From assembly GCA_966211455.1 (NCBI GenBank), contig CBIHNI010000012.1, forward strand, positions 78,865 through 142,864: a stretch of 64,000 bases of DNA. Reading direction: 5' to 3'. Numbering within the stretch: the stretch's first letter is position 1; every line of letters starts with the position of its first letter. Under the pieces are notes generated by a model. The model ran no database searches. It had not been told where the DNA came from and saw only the letters and a list, made by a program, of their open reading frames with translations. The position numbers and the translations under genes are program-made. Source of the DNA: 21-14-0-10-47-8 sp966211455 (GTDB lineage: Bacteria; Bdellovibrionota; Bdellovibrionia; Bdellovibrionales; Bdellovibrionaceae). Shown one piece after another: positions 59,287 to 64,000 of the stretch.

Positions 59287-61842
59287 TTATTTCTGCTGCA
59301 GAAGCTCGGACGGCCGCTCTTCAACCACCCGCCGAGAAACCACCCACAAAATCAACATCGAAAGACCTGTGATGCAAACCAAGCTGATCAAAGGCCATGT
59401 CAGTTCAAACTGATATGTGCCTTCGAAAATTAAACTCGAGATCAGGTAACTGACGACAAGGCTCACCAGCACCCCAAAGAGCGAGCTCAAAAAACCCAAA
59501 AGGCCGAATTCAAATAGCAGGTACTTAAACAGTGAGCCTTTCGTGGCCCCGAAGATCTTCAGCAGATTCAAATCCCAGCTGCGTCTGCGAACTTCGTAAT
59601 TGGCGATCGAAAAAAGCACGATAAACCCGGCGAACAGCGAAAGTGCGGCCATGGATTCCAAAGACCAGCTCATCTGATCGGTGATTTCGACCAGCTTTTG
59701 AATCAAGCGCACCACATCGACCATCGAGACATTCGGAAACTGCTTGGCAAGTTCATTCTGCAGTTTCAGCACCTGATCGCTAGGCAAAGCGGCGACCGAC
59801 GCCAGGAAAGTTTTCGGCGCATCTTCCAGCACCCCTGGTTGCATCTGGATAAAGAAATTGGGCTGAAATGAATTCCATTTCACTGTTCGGAAATTCACGA
59901 TCTCGCCCAAGATCTCCACACCTTGAATATCGAAAAGCAATTTGTCGTGCAGCTTAAATTCCATTTGCTCGGCAAAACGCTGTTCGACCGAAAGCTCGAC
60001 CGGCTTTCCCGAGTTGACATCGTAAGGCCCGGAAAAATCACGGCCGTCCTGCAATGTCTCGGCTGAGGTCAAATGATCGCGGTACGACAGATTGATACCA
60101 CGATTGCGGAAACGAATTTTGCTTTCCTCTTCGCGGCTTTGAAAAGTGGAATCCGATTGCGCCCGCTCGAACTCTTGATCGTTCACTTTTAAAATACGAG
60201 CCCGCACCAAGGCCGACAGGTTCTGCAGACTCAGACCCTTCGCTTGTAAAGCCGCACGCAAAGGCTCGACTTGCTCGTCTTGAATATCGAACAAAAATAA
60301 GGACGGAAGCTTCATATCCTGGGGCGCCACCAAATCTTGCTTCAGACTGACTTTCAGTTGTGGAAGCAGGTTCATCAAAAGCGTTCCCAGCCCCAATGAC
60401 ACCACGACCGCCAGACTTGAAAGCTGCCGACGGCTCAGCGACAACAAAGCCTGACGAACAAACCAAGGACTGTGCGGACGCACCCATTTTAAAATTTTCA
60501 ACAAAGCCCAGCCCAAAAGCCACAGTACGACCAAAGATCCCAAAAAGATCCCAGCAAACTGCGATCCCACCACGGCCGAGTTCGCCTGCCAGATGCTCAA
60601 CAACCAGTACAAAGCCAGTGCGGGCAAAAACCACAAAAAGTCCTGCCACACCACCGGCGCCTTCACTTCATTCTTTTCCTGCAGCAATTGCGATGTCTGC
60701 AAACGCTGGGTCGGTTTCAGAAATGGCCAACCCACCAAAAGACTGCCGACGACCCCCATCACCAAAGCCAGCCCGATGGTCTTCGCCGGCAAGGTCACCG
60801 CAAAAGTCATCGGAGTGAACTCCTGCAAAAGGCTTGTCAGAATCGGCAGAAGCAAAGTCGCGCCCAACAGACTGATCAACGAAGCGCCCAGACCCAAAAT
60901 CAAAAGCTGCGCCAGATAAATGCGCTGCGCTTGCGCTTTCGCGAGCCCCAAGGCATTGAAGATCGCAATCTGGTAGAAGCGTGAAAACATAAAACTTCGG
61001 AAAAGATAGGCCGATCCCAGCGCCGCCAAGAACAAGGCTACCAGTGACACCAATCCCAAATAGTCAGAAAGATATTTTAAAGTTCGCCCCGCATCTTCCG
61101 CCGCCCCTTGAAAGCTGACGATCTGAATGGTCGGATCGACGACTTTCTTTTTCAGCTGATCGGTGGCTTGATTGGCATCCGCATTTTTCGGCAGCCGGTA
61201 CAGCAACGTATCCGACATCGTCGTGCCAGGCCCGATCAAGGCCGAATAGCGAATCTGCTCGAGCCCCACAAAAATTTTCGAAGCAATCGAGGCCAGACGA
61301 AATCCTTGCGTCGGATCTTCTTTCACGATCCCGGCCAGCCGAAACTTTTCTCCGCCCAAAGTCAGCTCATCACCCAACTTCAAATCCAACTGCGCCAAGA
61401 TCTCGGGATAAGCCCATGCAATCTTAGACTGATTTAAAGACTGAGCATCGGCTTTGACCACGCCTTCGCTGGTTTCGATTTTCAATTCTCCATACAGCGG
61501 ATAACTGGCATCGACGGCTTTCAGTTGCACCAGTCGCGAACTGGATTCGGTCGTCACCATCGAAAACAGCTCCCAGGTGCGGCCTTCGGTGACGCCTTCG
61601 CCTAAAGATTCACGGGCCTGCTGAGCTTCTTCGTCACCCAACATACGGCGTGCGCCCATCGCCACATCAGCGGACAAGCTGGCTTTGGCATTTTCTTGAA
61701 AGCTTCGATTCAGCGAGGTCTTAAAGGCATCCAAACACAGAAAGCCGATCAGGCCGATACTGAGATTTAAAACAAAAAAAGAACTGAACTTCAGTTGATT
61801 GCGGATCTCGCGGGCCGCCCAGCGCCAGATTTTCGTTTCCAT
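59287..61842 (-). CDS. ybbP: FtsX-type ABC transporter permease (YbbP-like)
   Basis: An 851-residue inner-membrane permease with two FtsX-like domains and about ten TM helices: one near the N terminus (SSFFVLNLSIGLIGFLCLD), clusters at about 250–380 and 400–490, and one at about 730–835. Large periplasmic parts lie between. ATG 61842 overlaps the stop of the ATPase gene by one base (TAATG), so it is coupled. With the ATPase and TesA it forms the trio also found together in E. coli (tesA, ybbA, ybbP). The substrate is unknown; lipid or lipoprotein handling is the usual guess. Confidence 0.9.
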   Translation of the reverse strand: METKIWRWAAREIRNQLKFSSFFVLNLSIGLIGFLCLDAFKTSLNRSFQENAKASLSADVAMGARRMLGDEEAQQARESLGEGVTEGRTWELFSMVTTESSSRLVQLKAVDASYPLYGELKIETSEGVVKADAQSLNQSKIAWAYPEILAQLDLKLGDELTLGGEKFRLAGIVKEDPTQGFRLASIASKIFVGLEQIRYSALIGPGTTMSDTLLYRLPKNADANQATDQLKKKVVDPTIQIVSFQGAAEDAGRTLKYLSDYLGLVSLVALFLAALGSAYLFRSFMFSRFYQIAIFNALGLAKAQAQRIYLAQLLILGLGASLISLLGATLLLPILTSLLQEFTPMTFAVTLPAKTIGLALVMGVVGSLLVGWPFLKPTQRLQTSQLLQEKNEVKAPVVWQDFLWFLPALALYWLLSIWQANSAVVGSQFAGIFLGSLVVLWLLGWALLKILKWVRPHSPWFVRQALLSLSRRQLSSLAVVVSLGLGTLLMNLLPQLKVSLKQDLVAPQDMKLPSLFLFDIQDEQVEPLRAALQAKGLSLQNLSALVRARILKVNDQEFERAQSDSTFQSREEESKIRFRNRGINLSYRDHLTSAETLQDGRDFSGPYDVNSGKPVELSVEQRFAEQMEFKLHDKLLFDIQGVEILGEIVNFRTVKWNSFQPNFFIQMQPGVLEDAPKTFLASVAALPSDQVLKLQNELAKQFPNVSMVDVVRLIQKLVEITDQMSWSLESMAALSLFAGFIVLFSIANYEVRRRSWDLNLLKIFGATKGSLFKYLLFEFGLLGFLSSLFGVLVSLVVSYLISSLIFEGTYQFELTWPLISLVCITGLSMLILWVVSRRVVEERPSELLQQK

Positions 61843-62498
61843 TACAGGATTCCGTTTTCTAGCACCAGCTGACGATCGCAAGCTTGCGCCAAAGCTTCGC
61901 TATGGGTGACAAGCACAGTTGTGACTTTGTTCGCACGTGCGACTTCGAAAAACACATCCATGACCTTGCGGCCGGTGGCGGTATCCAGATTTCCGCTGGG
62001 CTCATCGGCCAAAAGAATTTCTGGCTTCACCACCAAGGCGCGCGCAATGGCGACACGCTGGCATTCTCCACCGCTCATTTGACTGGGGAAGTGATGCAAG
62101 CGATGCGAAAGGCCCATTTGCCCAAGCATTTTCTGGGCGCGCTCGACACGGTTTTCGTCATCCCAGATTTCCAAAGGGAGCATCACGTTTTCAAGCGCGG
62201 TTAAATGCGGAAGCAGGTGAAACTGTTGAAAGACGATTCCGATTTTCCGTCCGCGAAAAGCGGTCATCTCTTCTTCACTGAGCCGAGAGACCTCTTGCCC
62301 GCCGATATAGATATGCCCCGAGCTGGGACGATCCAAACCCGCCAACAACGACAACAGTGTCGATTTCCCGCTTCCGGATTGCCCGACGATGGCCACTACT
62401 TCCGAATTCTGGATTTCGGCTGAAAGTCCTTTTAGAACTTCGATTTCGGCATCACCTTGCAGATATTTTTTTCGAACAGCGTCTAGCTTTAAGCTCAT
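61842..62498 (-). CDS. ybbA: ABC transporter ATP-binding protein (YbbA/LolD-like)
   Basis: A 218-residue ATPase. Walker A is VGQSGSGKSTLL, the Q-loop follows FQQFHLLPHLT, the signature is QMSGGECQRVAIARALV, Walker B is ILLADEPSGNLD and the H-loop lies in LVTHSEALAQ. All are intact. It pairs with the YbbP-like permease, and its ATG overlaps the tesA stop by four bases. Confidence 0.95.
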   Translation of the reverse strand: MSLKLDAVRKKYLQGDAEIEVLKGLSAEIQNSEVVAIVGQSGSGKSTLLSLLAGLDRPSSGHIYIGGQEVSRLSEEEMTAFRGRKIGIVFQQFHLLPHLTALENVMLPLEIWDDENRVERAQKMLGQMGLSHRLHHFPSQMSGGECQRVAIARALVVKPEILLADEPSGNLDTATGRKVMDVFFEVARANKVTTVLVTHSEALAQACDRQLVLENGIL

Positions 62499-63106
62499 AA
62501 CAATCCTTTGATGGCATCAAACACATGGCCCGCGATGATTTCGTGTCCTTTTTCGTTAGGATGAATGCCGTCCGCCAAATTCAGCTTCGGATTTCCGGCC
62601 ACCCCATCCAACAGAAAAGGAATCTTCTGCAATTGATATTTTTTGGCCAAGCGATTGTAGATCTCTTGAAAGTCCTTCGTGTATTTGGCGCCATAGTTCG
62701 GCGGCAGCATCATCCCGGCCAAGATAACTTTCACTTTTTCTTTTTGCGCGATCTCGATGGTCTGAGACAGATTCTTCTCGGTGCTTTCGACGCTCAGACC
62801 ACGAAGCCCATCATTCGCACCCAAAGCCACGATCACCATCTGCGGTTTCATCTTCATCTGCCAGCGCATACGCGAAGGCCCACTGGCCGAAGTCGCCCCA
62901 CTGATTCCGGCATTCACCACGCTCCAGCTTTTGCCATCGGCCTGAATCTTTTTTTCCAGCAACGCCGGATAAGCCTGCAGTCTGGAAACACCGTAACCTT
63001 CCGTGAGTGAATCACCTAAAACCACCAGTTTACTTTTCGCGGGATCCGCAGCCAGGCTGGAAAATGAAAACCAAAACGACATCAACAAGAAGAGAAAGTA
63101 TCGCAT
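62495..63106 (-). CDS. tesA: TesA-like GDSL lipase/thioesterase
   Basis: A 203-residue periplasmic SGNH hydrolase. The signal peptide FLFLLMSFWFSFSSLAA is followed by block I VVLGDSLTEGYG (Ser), block III ALGANDGLR (Asn) and block V DGIHPNEKGH (Asp, His). E. coli TesA is an acyl-CoA thioesterase, protease and lysophospholipase I. It is the first gene of the run with ybbA and ybbP. Confidence 0.93.
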   Translation of the reverse strand: MRYFLFLLMSFWFSFSSLAADPAKSKLVVLGDSLTEGYGVSRLQAYPALLEKKIQADGKSWSVVNAGISGATSASGPSRMRWQMKMKPQMVIVALGANDGLRGLSVESTEKNLSQTIEIAQKEKVKVILAGMMLPPNYGAKYTKDFQEIYNRLAKKYQLQKIPFLLDGVAGNPKLNLADGIHPNEKGHEIIAGHVFDAIKGLL

Positions 63107-63296
63107 AGGGCATTTATTAGCTTACAGGAGATTCGAATTGTCCACGGCTATGATACGCGTTGAAGAATCAAGCTAGAAAATCGATAGCAAACACCAAAAT
63201 GATTCAGTTTTTTCGAATATATCTATGTGCGCGAATCGAACGATGAGGTTGCAAGACAGACTCTTCTCCCCCTCCCCTACAAGATCGTCGCGAAAA

Positions 63297-63368
63297 CGCG
63301 GACGCAGTCCGCGGCCTTTAGGCCGAGCGCACGATGCGCGAGTCACACCGAAGGTGTGCCTTTGGCAC
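63297..63368. repeat. Five consecutive small hairpins
   Basis: In order: CGCGGAC/GTCCGCG with loop GCA; CGGCC/GGCCG with loop TTTA; GCGCA/TGCGC with loop CGA; CACACC/GGTGTG with loop GAA; GTGCC/GGCAC with loop TTT. All stems are perfect, loops are 3–4 nt, and neighbours touch or overlap by a few bases. Confidence 0.8.
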
Positions 63369-63465
63369 AACCGGGATGCAAAGCCAAGGACGGCTCACTC
63401 CCGCAGTCCGGAGAAAAGCTCCAAAGACGGGTCGCCGCTCCCACTCAAAAGAAACCCGACTCCTC

Positions 63466-63499
63466 AAAAGAAAAAGGGCCTGGTGTTTCCACCAAGCCC
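63466..63499 (-). terminator. Intrinsic terminator after RNA-binding-protein gene
   Basis: On the minus strand GGGCTTGGTG, loop GAAA, CACCAGGCCC (one mismatch), then TTTTTCTTTT. It lies 48 nt after the stop. Confidence 0.85.
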
Positions 63500-63547
63500 T
63501 TCTTTTCAATTCATGATTTATGAATCGAGTGTTGTCGTTCGTTACAA

Positions 63548-63910
63548 TTAGTAACGTCCGCCACCACCGCCGCCGCGTCCGCCGCCGCCGAAGCCACCAC
63601 GGCCACCGCCGCCGCCACGACCGCCACCGAAACCACCACGACCGCCGCCACCTTCACGTGGAGCTTGTGGACGAGCTTCAGATACGTTGATTGCGCGACC
63701 ACCCATTGAGAATCCGTTCATTTTCTCAATAGCAGTGTTTGCTTCATCGTCTGAATCCATTTCAACAAAGCCGAAACCTTTGCTACGGCCAGTCTCACGA
63801 TCAGTGATGACTTTCGCTGAAGAGACAGCGCCGAATTTTCCGAACTCTTGTTGAAGAGCTGAATCATCGATTGAATAGGGAAGGTTCCCTACATACAATT
63901 TCTTACCCAT
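63548..63910 (-). CDS. Glycine-rich RNA-binding protein (RRM)
   Basis: A 120-residue protein. One RRM domain (1–80) has RNP2 KLYVGNLP and RNP1 SKGFGFVEM, followed by a Gly/Arg-rich RGG-like tail (about 85–120). ATG 63910 has AGGAGG seven bases upstream; the longest frame adds 25 unlikely residues. Such proteins bind single-stranded RNA and are often cold-induced. Gene order gives no hint of targets. Confidence 0.93.
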   Translation of the reverse strand: MGKKLYVGNLPYSIDDSALQQEFGKFGAVSSAKVITDRETGRSKGFGFVEMDSDDEANTAIEKMNGFSMGGRAINVSEARPQAPREGGGGRGGFGGGRGGGGGRGGFGGGGRGGGGGGRY

Positions 63911-64000
63911 GGTACCTCCTGGGACTGTTAAAAACCGACGGAACCATGAGTGCAAAACGCTAACTATGGAACGCGAACGGGACATTTTTAATTTATCAAA

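Larger units (their letters stand above)
63107..63547. other. Intergenic region before tesA
   Basis: A 441-base gap with no convincing gene. It contains the chained hairpins at 63297–63368 and the terminator of the RNA-binding-protein gene. Short frames on both strands are biased in composition and lack ribosome binding sites. Confidence 0.5.

Noticed and set aside
63225..63551. Overlapping + and - strand frames of 60–108 codons near 63.4 kb
   Set aside because: They run through chained palindromes and a terminator, without ribosome binding sites.

Overview
The window looks like chromosomal DNA of a Bdellovibrio-type predatory bacterium (Bdellovibrionota). The evidence is the many lipoproteins with FQNCG- or YNNCG-like lipoboxes, the intact lexA–imuA–imuB–dnaE2 damage-mutagenesis cassette with a TTAC-N3-GTAA LexA box (the box described for Bdellovibrio LexA), two-component and GGDEF regulators, a chemoreceptor, and many secreted or outer-membrane proteins without close named relatives. 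Species cannot be fixed from sequence alone. No rRNA, tRNA, CRISPR array or intact insertion sequence was recognised.

Layout. 1–6.3 kb: a truncated DUF1501-like secreted protein with two di-heme lipoproteins on the + strand, facing a minus-strand set of a mono-heme outer-membrane barrel, a second barrel and a 7-TM protein. 6.4–13.5 kb: a lipoprotein, an intergenic block of hairpins, then a minus-strand run with trxB, a receiver protein, a 2Fe-2S ferredoxin, trmB, a cation-efflux transporter and a receiver–GGDEF cyclase. 13.5–21.2 kb: leuS, then speA and speB (arginine to agmatine to putrescine) around a solitary peptide-type binding protein. 21–25.7 kb: a DksA-like protein lacking its zinc cysteines, two small secreted proteins, a REP-associated transposase remnant with its palindromes, and a TetR-headed set with a urate-oxidase-type membrane protein and a separate cytochrome c. 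25.8–33.8 kb: a transpeptidase, a 52-codon ORF, an ATP-grasp-like protein with a peroxiredoxin, xth–fxsA, lysC, a chemoreceptor and a Cys-rich secreted protein. 33.9–40.5 kb: dnaE2, imuB, imuA and lexA, all on the minus strand. 40.6–51.5 kb: an A+T-richer stretch dominated by a 2,871-residue PKD/Ig/NHL/RHS surface protein followed by two lipoproteins. 51.5–57.4 kb: a MocR regulator divergent from DUF2917, an outer-membrane barrel, tatA, an M14 peptidase lipoprotein and a histidine kinase. 57.4–63.9 kb: a minus-strand run tesA–ybbA–ybbP–sua5–acyltransferase, preceded by a Gly-rich RNA-binding protein.

Intergenic DNA is the least explained part. A palindromic element occurs twice in opposite orientation (7.7 and 18.3 kb), each time between convergent genes. 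A long stem closed by a T-run lies between leuS and speA. Five back-to-back hairpins sit at 63.3 kb. REP-like arms adjoin the transposase remnant. A G/T-rich tract lies between lexA and imuA.

Many genes are packed into tight operons with 1–50 nt overlaps, and three convergent pairs share their stop codons. All domain calls were made by eye from motifs; coordinates are start-corrected where a ribosome binding site or signal peptide favoured an internal start.
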